The notes under the pieces were generated by a model. The model searched no databases, was not told where the DNA came from, and saw only the letters and a program-made list of their open reading frames with translations. DNA of 64,000 bases from an uncultured Flavobacteriales bacterium (lineage in GTDB: Bacteria; Bacteroidota; Bacteroidia; Flavobacteriales_D; Sanyastnellaceae): contig CALLLH010000005.1 in assembly GCA_938082505.1 (NCBI GenBank), positions 1 through 64,000 on the forward strand, written 5' to 3'. A program made the translations under genes and the position numbers. Numbering within the stretch: position 1 is the first letter of the stretch; every line of letters starts with the position of its first letter. Shown here one piece after another: positions 17,871-27,461 of this stretch.

Positions 17871-17878
17871 CAAATTTA
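17871..17878 (-). promoter_or_regulatory. candidate -7 promoter element for lipoprotein/DUF5723 operon
   Basis: Read on the minus strand, TAAATTTG matches TAnnTTTG exactly and ends six bases before the ATG at 17864. A TTTG lies 13 bases upstream, which is too close, so the -33 element is not certain. Confidence 0.35.
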
Positions 17879-17956
17879 CGCCGTCCATCCGCAAAGGTTA
17901 CAGCCGAAGAGCGCCTTCGGAATCAGCTGACAGGTTGGAACGATCGGCTTTTTGGA

Positions 17957-20146
17957 TCAGCCGTCGATGCCCTCCAGATTCAACATGAAGGCATATTCCA
18001 ATGCCGTTTCCCTGTAACGGCGGAAACGACCCGACTGGCCGCCGTGTCCGGCATCCATGTTGGTCAAGAACAGCAACATATTGTCGTCCGTCTTCAATTC
18101 ACGCAGTTTGGCCACCCACTTGGCAGGCTCCCAATACTGCACCTGACTGTCCCAGTATCCCGTGGTCACGAGCGTGTTGGGGTATTTCTGGGCCGCAACC
18201 TGGTCGTAAGGGCTGTACGACTTCATGTAATGGTAATAGACACTGTCCCGGGGATCGCCCCACTCGTCCCACTCGAAGGTGGTCAGGGGAATGGTCTCAT
18301 CGAGCATGGTGCTCACCACATCCACGAACGGCACGGCAGCCACCACCCCGTTGAAGAGGTCAGGGGCCTGGTTCATGACGGCACCCATCAGCAGGCCACC
18401 GGCGGATCCGCCCATGGCATACAGGTGGTCGGGAGCGGTATAGCCCATCTCGACCATGGCACGGCCCACATCCTCGAAGTCATTGAAGGTATTCTGCTTC
18501 TTGAGCAGCTTGCCATCCTCGTACCAATGGCGGCCCATTTCCTGGCCCCCACGGATGTGCGCAATGGCATAGACAAACCCGCGGTCGAGCAGGGACAGGC
18601 GTACGCTGGAGAAATACGGATCCATGCTGCTGCCGTAGCTGCCGTAGGCATAAAGCAGGAAGGGGTTCTCGCCATTCCGCTCGGTCCCCTTGCGGTAGAC
18701 CATGCTCACCGGCACTTTCACGCCGTCCCTCACCTCGATCATGAGGCGCTCGGAAGTGTAGTTCTCCGGCGCGAAGTTGTCGTCCACGACCTCCTGCTGC
18801 TTGAGCAGCGTGCGCTCACCGGTGGTCATGTTGTGGTCATACGTGCTGCCCGGCGTCGTCATCGACGTATAGCTGAAGCGCAGGATGTCCGTATTGAAAT
18901 CGGGGTTGGAACGCGCACCGACCGTGTAAGCGGGGTCATTGAACTCCAGGTATTCATCCATGGAGCCGTCCCACTTCGTGATGCGCAGCTGATTCAAGCC
19001 CTCCTTGCGTTCCTCTACGACGAGATAGTCCTTGAAGATCTCAATGCCCTCCAGCAGGACGTCGTCACGGTGGGGAATCACTTCCTCCCAGTTGTCCTTG
19101 GTGGTGGCCCCCACCGGAGTGCGCATCAAGCGGAAGTTCTTTGCGTCGAGATTGGTGACGACGTAGAAATGGTCCCCGTAATGGCTGATGCCATATTCGA
19201 GGTCGCGCTCCCGGGGCTGCACCACACGCCATTCACCCGTAGGATTGTCCGCCTCGAGCACGCGGTACTCCTGAGACAGGGTCTGGGATGTGTAGATGAT
19301 GAGGTAAGCGTCACTTTTGGAACGATAGACCCCACAGCTGAAAGTCTCGTCGGTCTCCTCATAGACCAGCACATCCTCCTCGACCGGAGTGCCCAGCACA
19401 TGGCGGTACACCCGGAAACTGCGCAAGGTCTGGGGATCCTTCCGCGTATAGAACACCGTCTTGTTGTCCGCAGCCCAAGTGGCCCCCCCCGTGGTCAGCG
19501 GGATCTCGTCGGGCAGGACCTCCCCCGTCGAAAGGTTTTTGAACCGGACGGTGTACTGCCGGCGGCTCACCGTGTCCACACCGAAGGCAACGAGGTTGTT
19601 GTCATCACTGACGCTCATGCCCCCCATGGAAAAATAATCGTGGCCGTCGGCCATCACATTCTGGTCGAACATGACTTCCTCAGCACCGGTGCACTCCTCA
19701 TACTTCGTCTCCTGTGCGGGCTTCCGACAATTGATGGCGTATTCCTTCCCCTCCTCGTAGCGGGTGTAATACCAATAGCCGCGGTCCCGGACAGGCACAC
19801 TTCTGTCGTCCTTCTTGATGCGACCGACGATTTCGTTGAACAGCTTCTCCTGCAGGTCCTCGGTGTGGGCCATCGCCGCCCCGATGTAGTCGTTTTCAGC
19901 AGTCAGGTAATCCAGGACGTCCTGGGTCTGGGCATCCGGAGTCTCCGCATTCTTCTGTTCGTCGCTGAGCCGCATCCAGAAGTAATTGTCGACCCTCGTA
20001 TCTCCGTGCTCAGTCAGCTCCAAAGGGACTTTCTTGGCGGCCGGGCCGTCGGGCAGAGTGGAATCAGACATGTCGGTATCCTGGCTTGAACAAGCGGCGA
20101 AGATAGCGGCGCAGAACAGCGCGGAGAGAAGGTGGTAACGGCTCAT
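17957..20146 (-). CDS. oligopeptidase B-like S9 peptidase, lipoprotein
   Basis: Serine oligopeptidase of the prolyl oligopeptidase family (729 residues) with a lipoprotein signal (SALFCAAIFAACSS), so it should be anchored in a periplasmic or outer membrane. The N-terminal part is a beta-propeller (TLPDGPAAKKVPLELTEHGDTRVDNYFWMR is the characteristic opening of oligopeptidase B). The catalytic domain has the nucleophile in MGGSAGGLLMGAVMNQ, the Asp region in VTTGYWDSQVQYWEP and the His in DAGHGGQSGRFRRYRE. The SYGSSMDPYF and RGGQEMGRHWYEDGK motifs also match. Oligopeptidase B cleaves after Lys/Arg in short peptides. It ends 92 bases before the lipoprotein gene and probably has its own expression. 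Confidence 0.93.
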   Translation of the reverse strand: MSRYHLLSALFCAAIFAACSSQDTDMSDSTLPDGPAAKKVPLELTEHGDTRVDNYFWMRLSDEQKNAETPDAQTQDVLDYLTAENDYIGAAMAHTEDLQEKLFNEIVGRIKKDDRSVPVRDRGYWYYTRYEEGKEYAINCRKPAQETKYEECTGAEEVMFDQNVMADGHDYFSMGGMSVSDDNNLVAFGVDTVSRRQYTVRFKNLSTGEVLPDEIPLTTGGATWAADNKTVFYTRKDPQTLRSFRVYRHVLGTPVEEDVLVYEETDETFSCGVYRSKSDAYLIIYTSQTLSQEYRVLEADNPTGEWRVVQPRERDLEYGISHYGDHFYVVTNLDAKNFRLMRTPVGATTKDNWEEVIPHRDDVLLEGIEIFKDYLVVEERKEGLNQLRITKWDGSMDEYLEFNDPAYTVGARSNPDFNTDILRFSYTSMTTPGSTYDHNMTTGERTLLKQQEVVDDNFAPENYTSERLMIEVRDGVKVPVSMVYRKGTERNGENPFLLYAYGSYGSSMDPYFSSVRLSLLDRGFVYAIAHIRGGQEMGRHWYEDGKLLKKQNTFNDFEDVGRAMVEMGYTAPDHLYAMGGSAGGLLMGAVMNQAPDLFNGVVAAVPFVDVVSTMLDETIPLTTFEWDEWGDPRDSVYYHYMKSYSPYDQVAAQKYPNTLVTTGYWDSQVQYWEPAKWVAKLRELKTDDNMLLFLTNMDAGHGGQSGRFRRYRETALEYAFMLNLEGIDG

Positions 20147-20257
20147 GAAACAGTTGAGAAAAGGGGCGGATGTGCAAAGTAGGACAAAAGCAGATGCCCC
20201 TCCTTACCAAGGGGAGGGCCCAACCACGGTCGGCACTTCAGTGGGGAGATCCCGGAC

Positions 20258-20524
20258 TCAGAGGGCGGCCTCCTCGGCCGTGAAGACACGGAACTCGAAG
20301 CGCTCCATGATGGGATTGGCCAACAGCTGCTCGCAGGCCTGGTGGACCAACTTCTCGGCCTCCTCACGGCTCACTGCATCGATGTCGAGCGTGATGTGCT
20401 TGCCGATGCGGACATTGGTCAATTGGGCGAGACCGATGTTCGGCAGGTTGTTGGTCACCGCCTTGCCTTGCGGGTCGAGCAAGGCGGGCAGGGGAAGAAT
20501 GTCGATGGCGGCGTGGAATACCAT
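20258..20524 (-). CDS. purS: phosphoribosylformylglycinamidine synthase subunit PurS
   Basis: Small 88-residue subunit that bridges PurL and PurQ in the ammonia-channelling FGAM synthase of purine synthesis. The track ORF starts at 20779, but the first 85 residues overlap pssA; the family begins at MVFHAAIDILPLPALLDPQGKAV at 20524. The motifs LDPQGKAV, NVRIGKHITLDID and CEQLLANPIMERF are those of PurS. Its start lies two bases after the pssA stop, so the two are co-transcribed. Presence of PurS implies the three-part PurSQL enzyme rather than the single large PurL. Confidence 0.9.
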   Translation of the reverse strand: MVFHAAIDILPLPALLDPQGKAVTNNLPNIGLAQLTNVRIGKHITLDIDAVSREEAEKLVHQACEQLLANPIMERFEFRVFTAEEAAL

Positions 20525-20526
20525 GG

Positions 20527-21390
20527 TCAATGCGAATGAAGGGGCCTGAACAAGCGTGTTGCCGGTCCGAAAAGCGGATACGAAATTAAGGCAAGGACCA
20601 CTCCCAGCGGTCCCCCCAAGACACCGCACGTCATGGCCCCGATCAACCATGCGATGCGCGCGATATCCCACCACCGCTCCTGGCCCCAGTGCTTGAACCC
20701 CAATTGTGGCCAAGTGGACGCCATCCCAACCGGAAGCGCCGTGGCCCCGAGCAGGCCTGCATACCAAAGCCAAGGGCATCCCACCCCGTCACAACGGAGC
20801 CAGGCCCACACCAGGCCTCCCCAGAACAAGGCGGCATACGGAGCCGGAATGCCGGCAAAATCAAACCGCCCCAATTGACCATCCTCCTCTCCCGAAATGG
20901 CCAACCGGGCGAATCGAGCAAGGCGCCATGCCGCTGCCATGACCACGGCCAGTGGCCATATGGTGGCCCACCACATGGACTCAGGCATCACGCCCATGGC
21001 TTGCCATTCCATCATCAACGCCATCCCGACGAACGCCGGTGCCAGGCCCGCCGACACCAAATCCGCCATGGCGTCCAACATCGCCCCCTGAGGCCCTTCC
21101 GCTCCCATGCTGCGCGCCACGGCGCCATCGAGCAAATCACACAATTGTCCGACCATCCATACCGTCAGCATCCAACCCAACCCGGCAATCCGGCGCTCAG
21201 TCGTGCCCGTCAACCCCATCCAAGGGTCCAGAAGCCCTATGGATTCAAGCCATTCCGCGGGCGCCCAGCCCAAATCGAACTCCGATGCCGCCCACCAACA
21301 CACCAAGGCACCTGCGCCCAGGTTGGTGAGCGTCAAGAGATTGGCGGGCAATGCGCGCCAATTGGGGCCCTTTGGTCCATTGGATTTCAC
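20527..21390 (-). CDS. pssA: CDP-alcohol phosphatidyltransferase, probable phosphatidylserine synthase
   Basis: Integral membrane enzyme (287 residues) that replaces CMP of CDP-diacylglycerol by an alcohol, most likely serine. The full CDP-alcohol signature D-x2-DG-x2-AR-x8-G-x3-D-x3-D is visible in CDLLDGAVARSMGAEGPQ followed by GAMLDAMAD. Multiple hydrophobic segments flank it. The N-terminal LPANLLTLTNLGAGALV is typical of the PssA branch, which supports serine over glycerol phosphate as acceptor. The start codon is GTG at 21390; no in-frame ATG is better placed. PurS follows after two bases. Confidence 0.85.
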   Translation of the reverse strand: MKSNGPKGPNWRALPANLLTLTNLGAGALVCWWAASEFDLGWAPAEWLESIGLLDPWMGLTGTTERRIAGLGWMLTVWMVGQLCDLLDGAVARSMGAEGPQGAMLDAMADLVSAGLAPAFVGMALMMEWQAMGVMPESMWWATIWPLAVVMAAAWRLARFARLAISGEEDGQLGRFDFAGIPAPYAALFWGGLVWAWLRCDGVGCPWLWYAGLLGATALPVGMASTWPQLGFKHWGQERWWDIARIAWLIGAMTCGVLGGPLGVVLALISYPLFGPATRLFRPLHSH

Positions 21391-21409
21391 GGCAGGAAAA
21401 GTAGCGCGA

Positions 21410-21442
21410 TTGAAACCCTGCCCTGCACCTTCCGTATATTTG
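21410..21442 (+). promoter_or_regulatory. promoter for tRNA-Cys
   Basis: TTG at 21410, 22-base spacer and a perfect TATATTTG at 21435-21442. It points at the tRNA gene 26 bases downstream and is one of the best promoter matches in the window. Confidence 0.6.
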
Positions 21443-21468
21443 CCTCCCCGCTCAGGTGGGGAAAAGAC

Positions 21469-21542
21469 GGTCTGGTGGCCGAGTGGCTAGGCTCAGCTCT
21501 GCAAAAGCTGCTACAGCGGTTCGAATCCGCTCCAGACCTCCA
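21469..21542 (+). tRNA. tRNA-Cys (GCA)
   Basis: Folds as a complete cloverleaf: acceptor GGTCTGG/CCAGACC, a short D stem GCC/GGC, anticodon stem CAGCT/AGCTG with loop CTGCAAA (anticodon GCA), a four-base variable loop and T arm AGCGG TTCGAAT CCGCT. The discriminator base is T (U73), the classic cysteine identity base. The CCA end is encoded in the DNA; the total length with CCA is 74 bases. Confidence 0.96.
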
Positions 21543-21545
21543 AAG

Positions 21546-21573
21546 AAAAAGCCCGGTTCTCACCGGGCTTTTT
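21546..21573. terminator. bidirectional intrinsic terminator
   Basis: Seven-base perfect stem GCCCGGT/ACCGGGC with a four-base loop, five A on the left and five T on the right. It can stop transcription of tRNA-Cys (plus) and of the GH81 gene (minus), which ends at 21594. Confidence 0.85.
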
Positions 21574-21593
21574 CAATGGGCGGAAATGCCGGT

Positions 21594-24539
21594 TCACTCA
21601 CATACCTGGCCGAAGCCCGAGAGCACCAATAGCACATCCCCCACAGCGATCAGCCCGTCTCCGTCCACATCGGCGGCGCAAAAAGAAGGCGCATCGGCAA
21701 ACGAGCAAGAGCCGTCATCCATGCTGGCGCCTGCTGCAAAATTCTCAGCCCCCGGATAAGTGCACCCGGCCACATCATCCACATCGCAGATGCCGTTCCC
21801 GTTCGTGTCGCTTTGGCACGGTCCATTGCAAACCCCAACGGCATCCAGGACACCGACGCAAGGGTCAACGTCATCACAGATGCCATCACTGTCCATGTCG
21901 GCGGTGCATCCACCACCGCACACGCCCAACACATCGAGCTGGTTGCCATCGCAATCACAATCGCCCGCCGGAATGGCGCTGCACCCGCAGGTGTAGACCG
22001 CACCCGGACCATTGCAGACACCGCATGCATCGAGTGTTCCCACGCAAGGGTCCACATTGTCACAAATGCCATCGCCGTCGACATCAGCCGGACAACCACC
22101 CGCACAAGGATCGCAACTCTCCCAGCAAACGGCCGGCATCACGATAGGTCCATCCACGTTCAACACCCGGTTCACGAACTCCCCAGTCGTCAACGTGCAC
22201 GACTCACCCCCCGCAAACATCTCCTGGTCAACCCAGTCGAACAGGACAAACTTGTATTCCTGGATCCCGATCGGCCAGAACTTGGTGATGGTCCAAACCC
22301 CATCACCGTCATCATCATTGAGCGGGTCGACCGTAGACGTCCACCCGTTGAATGTCCCCGCCAGGAACATGGGGCCGTCAGGAGAAGAGGGGTCGTTCAT
22401 GTCCACCGACAAGGTGACCGGATACAGGCAGGACCCGTCATCCACTGTTGCCGTGAGGCTGTAATTCACGGCATCGATATCCGTACAACCCGGCACCGGG
22501 TCACCGCCGCCGCCGCCATTCAATCCGGGACGGGTCGCCAGCCAATACAGGGTATTCGTCTTGGTGTTGCCGTCGTCATACCCATTCAGGGTCTGGGCCT
22601 CGCTCCAAGCCGCGTTGGGATCAATGACCGCATGGGCCATATAGATGAATCCCTTCCACCCTTCTGACAATCCCGGGTTGCTGAGCACCGAGGACACCAC
22701 AGGGTATTCCTCCTCTATCCACTCCGCCCTCAACAACTCTTCCGTAATGGGCGTGTAAGGCAGCATCTGGATGCCGTGGATGAACTCGAGGTTGGCACCG
22801 AAGAACGTGGTGTGGTCCACCTTGGATCCCCACAGGATGCCCACGACCTTGTTGGACGCAAAGGGCTCGGGATAGATGCCCTCGCCATCGTTGATCTGCC
22901 AATACTTCCAGGTAGCACGCAATTCCGTGGCCAGCATCACCCTGCCGAGGTCCCGAATGCGGTCATCGCCAATGGCCAATCCATAGAGGTACACGCCATA
23001 CCAGGCATTCACCGCCTCGGAAGAGCTCTCCTGGTTCCGTGAGTCCCCGAATTCGAAGAGGCCGGCAGCCCAGGAGTGACCAACAAACCAATCCTTGTTG
23101 CGCATGAATCCGTAATGCGGATCGACACCCGATGGCTCGGCCACATCGCGAATGAGGTGCATGACCTCATCGCCCCACTGGCTCACCCATGCGGGGTTGT
23201 CCTTGGCCATGGCGGCAGCGGCGTAGATCCAGTAACCATAATGGAAATGGTGGTCGTTGTAATAGCCCTGGCCAAAGGCGGCACCGGCATTGTTGAGGCC
23301 CGATGAGATCACCAATCCGCCCCAGGTCTGGTCGTACACGAGCGGGTCCCCATTGAGCCCGGCCAGCCTGTTCTCGAGCGCATTGCCAAGGGTGGTCCGG
23401 TATTGGGATGCCAGTCCGGGTTCATTGAGCTCATCCGCAATCAAAGCGAGCCGCGCGAGGGCGGAAAATTGCTTGCCTCCGAAATAGGGGTCCCCTGCCG
23501 TGACACCGAACCCGACGTCCGCAGCCAAAGCGCTCCGCACCGCTTGTTCATAGTCCGGCGCAATGGGCTGTGCCGCCTCGAAGCCAATGGTCGTGAGCGG
23601 TTCCTCCATGATCCAGGAAAGACCCGTCACGCCCGTCATGTCCCCCTTCAACGTATTGTACACCACTCCGGCGGTAACCGGATTCACCAGGACATCCAGG
23701 TGGTGCGGCAGGGCCATCATGAGCAGCGGACCGGAGCCCTGCGATTCCCAATTGAACGTGATGGTGCCCACATCATTCGCCGCAGTGGCAGAGACAGTAC
23801 CTCCGGTGGGAATCCGTCCCGCATGCGCATCCAGCGCAGCTTCACTCACGCCATTCAGCAACGCCGCCCGCAGCGAACCGGTAAACGGCCCAGCCGCTTC
23901 AAGGCCACCATTGTTAAAGTCCAAGGTGATGGTCGATGATGCGTAGATGATCCAGGTTTGGCCATTGTTCATGACCACCTCGAAGCGCGTGCCCGTATTG
24001 GCGGCGCTCGATGACCCTCCGTTCACGGAAGTAATGGCGTGGGCAGTACCGATTCGGGGTGTCAATCCCTGATAGTGCATCGTCATGTACGGTTGTCCGC
24101 GCACGAGGTCCGCATGCATGGATCCACTTCCTGAGCCCCAAGCCAGACTGACGTGCAAGGGTCCATAGTCCGTGATTTGCCGTCCCGGCACCCCCTCCAC
24201 GGCACGAAAACTCATGTTCTCTGTGAACGACGTGAAGATGAAATTCTGCTGGACCACTTTGTTCGGAGCACAAAACGTCAAGGCACTGGATTGGACCTGT
24301 ACTTGATACGGCAAGGTGTTGACCGTGAGGCCACCACCTCCAAGGACCAGGTTCTGCCACCATGCATTGGTCGGAAGCGGAGCATTCGAATCCGACCACA
24401 ACCCTGTGGGAGACAACCCGTGGGTCTGGAAGGAGAAGGTCGGGGTCGCCGTTGACAACGGAGCACCTCCAATCAATTCAATTTGAGAACGTCCGGTGGT
24501 CAAGACCACCAGTGAGCAGAGCAGCAGGAAATAACGCAT
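21594..24539 (-). CDS. secreted GH81 endo-1,3-beta-glucanase, multidomain
   Basis: 981 residues with a signal peptide (MRYFLLLCSLVVLTTGRSQ). Residues about 25-660 are a family 81 glycoside hydrolase that cuts beta-1,3-glucan such as laminarin; diagnostic segments are LPTNAWWQNLVLGGG, YYNDHHFHYGYWIYAAA, NKDWFVGHSWAAGLFEFGDS and RNQESSSEAVNAWYGVYLYG, which contain the catalytic Asp and Glu residues. Then comes a GCTDIDAVNY...DDGSC cysteine motif, a carbohydrate-binding or E-set-like domain (FLAGTFNGWTS, YKFVLFDW), and several thrombospondin-type-3-like calcium repeats (DVDGDGICDNVDPCVG). The end is a dockerin-like DVDGDGLIAVGDVLLVLSGFG. No T9SS tail is recognised. The gene stands alone, without SusCD or other CAZymes. 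Confidence 0.88.
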   Translation of the reverse strand: MRYFLLLCSLVVLTTGRSQIELIGGAPLSTATPTFSFQTHGLSPTGLWSDSNAPLPTNAWWQNLVLGGGGLTVNTLPYQVQVQSSALTFCAPNKVVQQNFIFTSFTENMSFRAVEGVPGRQITDYGPLHVSLAWGSGSGSMHADLVRGQPYMTMHYQGLTPRIGTAHAITSVNGGSSSAANTGTRFEVVMNNGQTWIIYASSTITLDFNNGGLEAAGPFTGSLRAALLNGVSEAALDAHAGRIPTGGTVSATAANDVGTITFNWESQGSGPLLMMALPHHLDVLVNPVTAGVVYNTLKGDMTGVTGLSWIMEEPLTTIGFEAAQPIAPDYEQAVRSALAADVGFGVTAGDPYFGGKQFSALARLALIADELNEPGLASQYRTTLGNALENRLAGLNGDPLVYDQTWGGLVISSGLNNAGAAFGQGYYNDHHFHYGYWIYAAAAMAKDNPAWVSQWGDEVMHLIRDVAEPSGVDPHYGFMRNKDWFVGHSWAAGLFEFGDSRNQESSSEAVNAWYGVYLYGLAIGDDRIRDLGRVMLATELRATWKYWQINDGEGIYPEPFASNKVVGILWGSKVDHTTFFGANLEFIHGIQMLPYTPITEELLRAEWIEEEYPVVSSVLSNPGLSEGWKGFIYMAHAVIDPNAAWSEAQTLNGYDDGNTKTNTLYWLATRPGLNGGGGGDPVPGCTDIDAVNYSLTATVDDGSCLYPVTLSVDMNDPSSPDGPMFLAGTFNGWTSTVDPLNDDDGDGVWTITKFWPIGIQEYKFVLFDWVDQEMFAGGESCTLTTGEFVNRVLNVDGPIVMPAVCWESCDPCAGGCPADVDGDGICDNVDPCVGTLDACGVCNGPGAVYTCGCSAIPAGDCDCDGNQLDVLGVCGGGCTADMDSDGICDDVDPCVGVLDAVGVCNGPCQSDTNGNGICDVDDVAGCTYPGAENFAAGASMDDGSCSFADAPSFCAADVDGDGLIAVGDVLLVLSGFGQVCE

Positions 24540-24597
24540 TGGCACCTAAAGTTACCGGTGCAAAAACGGCATTCCTAATAAAGCCGCTTGAGATTCG

Positions 24598-25800
24598 TCA
24601 GCGTGCAAGTATGGCCGCAATGCCCGGCAACGTGCGGCCTTCCAAGCTCTCCAACATCGCCCCACCCCCTGTCGATACATAGCTCACGCGATCGGCAAGC
24701 CCAGCTTTGTTGATGGCCGCTACGGAATCACCACCACCGATGAGCGAGTATGCGCCAGAAGCCGTGGCCTTGACAATCGCTTCCGCAATCTCATTGGTCC
24801 CCAGAGCAAAACGGTCAAACTCGAAGACGCCCATGGGCCCGTTCCAGAGGATGGTCCTGCACTTCAACAGGGCTTCCGCAAAACTCTTCCGACTCTCCGG
24901 TCCGATGTCCATGCCCTCCCATCCATTCGGGATCTCAGCAGTGGGGTGCACCGCCTGCTCAGCCTCCGCATCGAAACGGTCCCCGCACAAGGTATCCGAA
25001 GGCAACAGGACTTCGATGCCCTTGGCTTCAGCGGCCGCCAAAAGGGCCAAAGCCTCTCCGTGCATTTCCGATTCCACAAGCGAATTGCCGATACTGCCCC
25101 CCTTGGCCTGAACGAAAGTGTAGGCCATTCCTCCGCCGATGATCAGCTTGTCCACCCGATCAAGCAGGTTTTTGAGCACCGCCAGCTTCGAGCTCACCTT
25201 GGCACCACCGATGACGGCCACCACGGGCTGTTCGGGCGAACCGAGCACCTGCTCCAAGGCCTTGACCTCCCCTTCCATGAGCAGGCCGAACGCCTTGTCC
25301 TCCGGAAAGAACCGCGCGATGATGGCCGTGGAGGCGTGGGCACGGTGCGCCGTTCCAAAGGCGTCATTGACATAGAAGTCTCCGTTCTCCGCCAACTGCC
25401 CGGCAAAGAACTCGTCACCGGCCTTCTCCTCGGCGTGGAAGCGCAGATTCTCGAGCAAGGCCACCTCCCCCGCAACGAGGGACTGCGTCACCTCCAGGGC
25501 ATCGTCCCCCACACAATCGGCTGCAAACTTCACCGGACGTCCCAGGCAAGCCTCCAAAGTCGGGAGGATGTGCCGCAGGGAGAGGGCCTCATCGGCTCCC
25601 TTGGGCCGACCGAGGTGGCTCATGAGCACCACGCTGCCGCCACCGTCGAGCACGTGCTGTATGGTCGGCAGGGCTGCGCGTATCCGCGTATCATCCGTGA
25701 CAAGCCGCGAACCGTCTTCCGCCGGCTCGGCCAGCGGAACATTGAAGTCCACACGCATGAGGGCGCGAACGCCATTGAAATCGTGATCGGCAAAGGCCAT
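24598..25800 (-). CDS. pgk: phosphoglycerate kinase
   Basis: Glycolytic kinase interconverting 1,3-bisphosphoglycerate and ADP with 3-phosphoglycerate and ATP (400 residues). Substrate-binding motifs are [25 protein letters not shown] and [10 protein letters not shown]; the nucleotide side has [26 protein letters not shown] and [15 protein letters not shown]. The track start at 25839 adds 13 residues not found in the family; [10 protein letters not shown] at 25800 gives the usual length, though METSPSA at 25824 cannot be excluded. It follows glyS closely and may be in one transcript. Confidence 0.96.
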   Translation of the reverse strand: MAFADHDFNGVRALMRVDFNVPLAEPAEDGSRLVTDDTRIRAALPTIQHVLDGGGSVVLMSHLGRPKGADEALSLRHILPTLEACLGRPVKFAADCVGDDALEVTQSLVAGEVALLENLRFHAEEKAGDEFFAGQLAENGDFYVNDAFGTAHRAHASTAIIARFFPEDKAFGLLMEGEVKALEQVLGSPEQPVVAVIGGAKVSSKLAVLKNLLDRVDKLIIGGGMAYTFVQAKGGSIGNSLVESEMHGEALALLAAAEAKGIEVLLPSDTLCGDRFDAEAEQAVHPTAEIPNGWEGMDIGPESRKSFAEALLKCRTILWNGPMGVFEFDRFALGTNEIAEAIVKATASGAYSLIGGGDSVAAINKAGLADRVSYVSTGGGAMLESLEGRTLPGIAAILAR

Positions 25801-25835
25801 GATGGCGGAAGGAGAAGTTTCCATGATGGAGTGAA

Positions 25836-27371
25836 TCAAGAGAACAAAGTGGACCAGCCCACACGCTCGGCCACGCGGGCGGAAAGTTCAGCAATCGGAA
25901 CTCGGACCTGCTCCATGGAATCGCGATCGCGCAGGGTGACAGCGTGGTCTTCGAGGGTATCGTGGTCAATCGTCACACACAACGGCGTGCCAATGGCATC
26001 CTGGCGGCGATAACGACGGCCGATGGCATCCTTCTCGTCATATTGGACGTTGTGGTCCAGCTTCAACAGGTCCACGACTTCGCGTGCCTTCTCGGGCAAA
26101 CCATCCTTCTTGATGAGCGGCAACACGGCCAGTTTCACAGGCGCCAAAGCCGGTGGGATCCGCATCACCACGCGCTCGGAGCCATCCGCCAGGGTCTCGG
26201 TCTGCAAGGCGCTGGACAGCACCGCGAGGAACATCCGGTCGAGGCCGATGGACGTCTCGACGACATAGGGCACATAGCTCTCTTCTTTCTCCGGATCGTA
26301 AAAACGCAGCTTCTTGCCGCTGTGCTCTTCGTGGGCGTTGAGGTCGAAATCCGTGCGGCTGTGGATGCCCTCGAGCTCCTTGAAGCCCATGGGGAAATTG
26401 AACTCGATGTCACAGGCCGCATCCGCGTAATGCGCCAGCTTCACGTGGTCGTGGAACCGGTAGGCATCGTCGCCCATGCCAAGCGCCTTGTGCCACTTGA
26501 TCCGGGCCTCCTTCCAATACTCATACCACTCGCCTTGCGTGCCGGGCGACACGAAAAACTGCATTTCCATCTGCTCGAATTCGCGCATCCTGAAAATGAA
26601 CTGGCGGGCGATGATCTCGTTCCGGAAGGCCTTGCCGATTTGCGCAATGCCGAAAGGCAGCTTCATCCGGCCCGACTTCTGGACATTCAGGAAATTGACG
26701 AAAATGCCCTGCGCCGTCTCCGGCCGCAGGTAGATGATGCCCGCGTCGCCGCTGACCGCGCCAAGCTCCGTCTTGAACATCAGGTTGAACTGGCGAACGT
26801 CCGTCCAATTGTCCGAGCCCGTTTCCGGATCCTTGATGCCGAGGTCCAGGATCAACTGCTTCACCGCCTCCAGATCATCGGCGTCCATCGCCGACTTGAA
26901 GCGGGCATTGATGTCGTCGATCTCCGCAAGCCGGCGGACGCAGTTGCCGTTGGTCGCGAGGAACTGCTCCTTGTCGAAGTCGCCTCCGAAACGCTTCTCG
27001 GCTTTGGCCACATCCTTTTGGATTTTCACCTCGATTTTGGCGATGTGTTCCTCGATGAGCACGTCCGCGCGGTACCGCTTCTTGCTGTCTTTGTTGTCGA
27101 TCAGCGGGTCGTTGAACGCGTCGACATGCCCGGATGCCTTCCAGGTGGTGGGGTGCATGAAGATGCTCGCGTCAAGCCCCACGATGTTCTCGTGCATACG
27201 CACCATCGCGGTCCACCAGTAGGCCTTGATGTTGTTCTTCAGTTCGACCCCCAGCTGGCCATAATCATAGGCGGCACTGAGTCCGTCATAGATGTCGCTG
27301 GAAGGGAACACGAAACCGTATTCCTTGGCGTGTCCAATCACGCGCTTCAGATGGTCGTCCTGTTGGGCCAT
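25836..27371 (-). CDS. glyS: glycyl-tRNA synthetase (dimeric, eukaryote/archaeal-like type)
   Basis: Charges tRNA-Gly; 511 residues from [30 protein letters not shown]. Class II signatures include [19 protein letters not shown], the insertion with [68 protein letters not shown] and motif 3 [10 protein letters not shown]. This is the single-chain alpha2 form, not the bacterial alpha-beta form. The track ORF runs 125 residues further upstream into gpsA antisense sequence and was trimmed. It is divergent from gpsA and runs into pgk. Confidence 0.96.
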   Translation of the reverse strand: MAQQDDHLKRVIGHAKEYGFVFPSSDIYDGLSAAYDYGQLGVELKNNIKAYWWTAMVRMHENIVGLDASIFMHPTTWKASGHVDAFNDPLIDNKDSKKRYRADVLIEEHIAKIEVKIQKDVAKAEKRFGGDFDKEQFLATNGNCVRRLAEIDDINARFKSAMDADDLEAVKQLILDLGIKDPETGSDNWTDVRQFNLMFKTELGAVSGDAGIIYLRPETAQGIFVNFLNVQKSGRMKLPFGIAQIGKAFRNEIIARQFIFRMREFEQMEMQFFVSPGTQGEWYEYWKEARIKWHKALGMGDDAYRFHDHVKLAHYADAACDIEFNFPMGFKELEGIHSRTDFDLNAHEEHSGKKLRFYDPEKEESYVPYVVETSIGLDRMFLAVLSSALQTETLADGSERVVMRIPPALAPVKLAVLPLIKKDGLPEKAREVVDLLKLDHNVQYDEKDAIGRRYRRQDAIGTPLCVTIDHDTLEDHAVTLRDRDSMEQVRVPIAELSARVAERVGWSTLFS

Positions 27372-27449
27372 GTCATTCTGGGAAAGTTGGTCAGGTGAAC
27401 ATTGCACCTGCAAGGGGGTGCAAAAATAGCCCTTGCACAGGCTCGGACA

Positions 27450-27457
27450 TACCTTCG
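27450..27457 (+). promoter_or_regulatory. candidate -7 promoter element for gpsA
   Basis: TACCTTCG, one base off TAnnTTTG, ends four bases before the gpsA ATG. No convincing TTG at the right distance is seen, so this is weak on its own. Confidence 0.25.
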
Positions 27458-27461
27458 TCCC

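Noticed and set aside
20195-20222. Imperfect hairpin CCCCTCCTT/AAGGGGAGG after purS
   Set aside because: The stem needs a two-base bulge and no adjacent T-run follows on the minus strand, so a terminator call is not supported.
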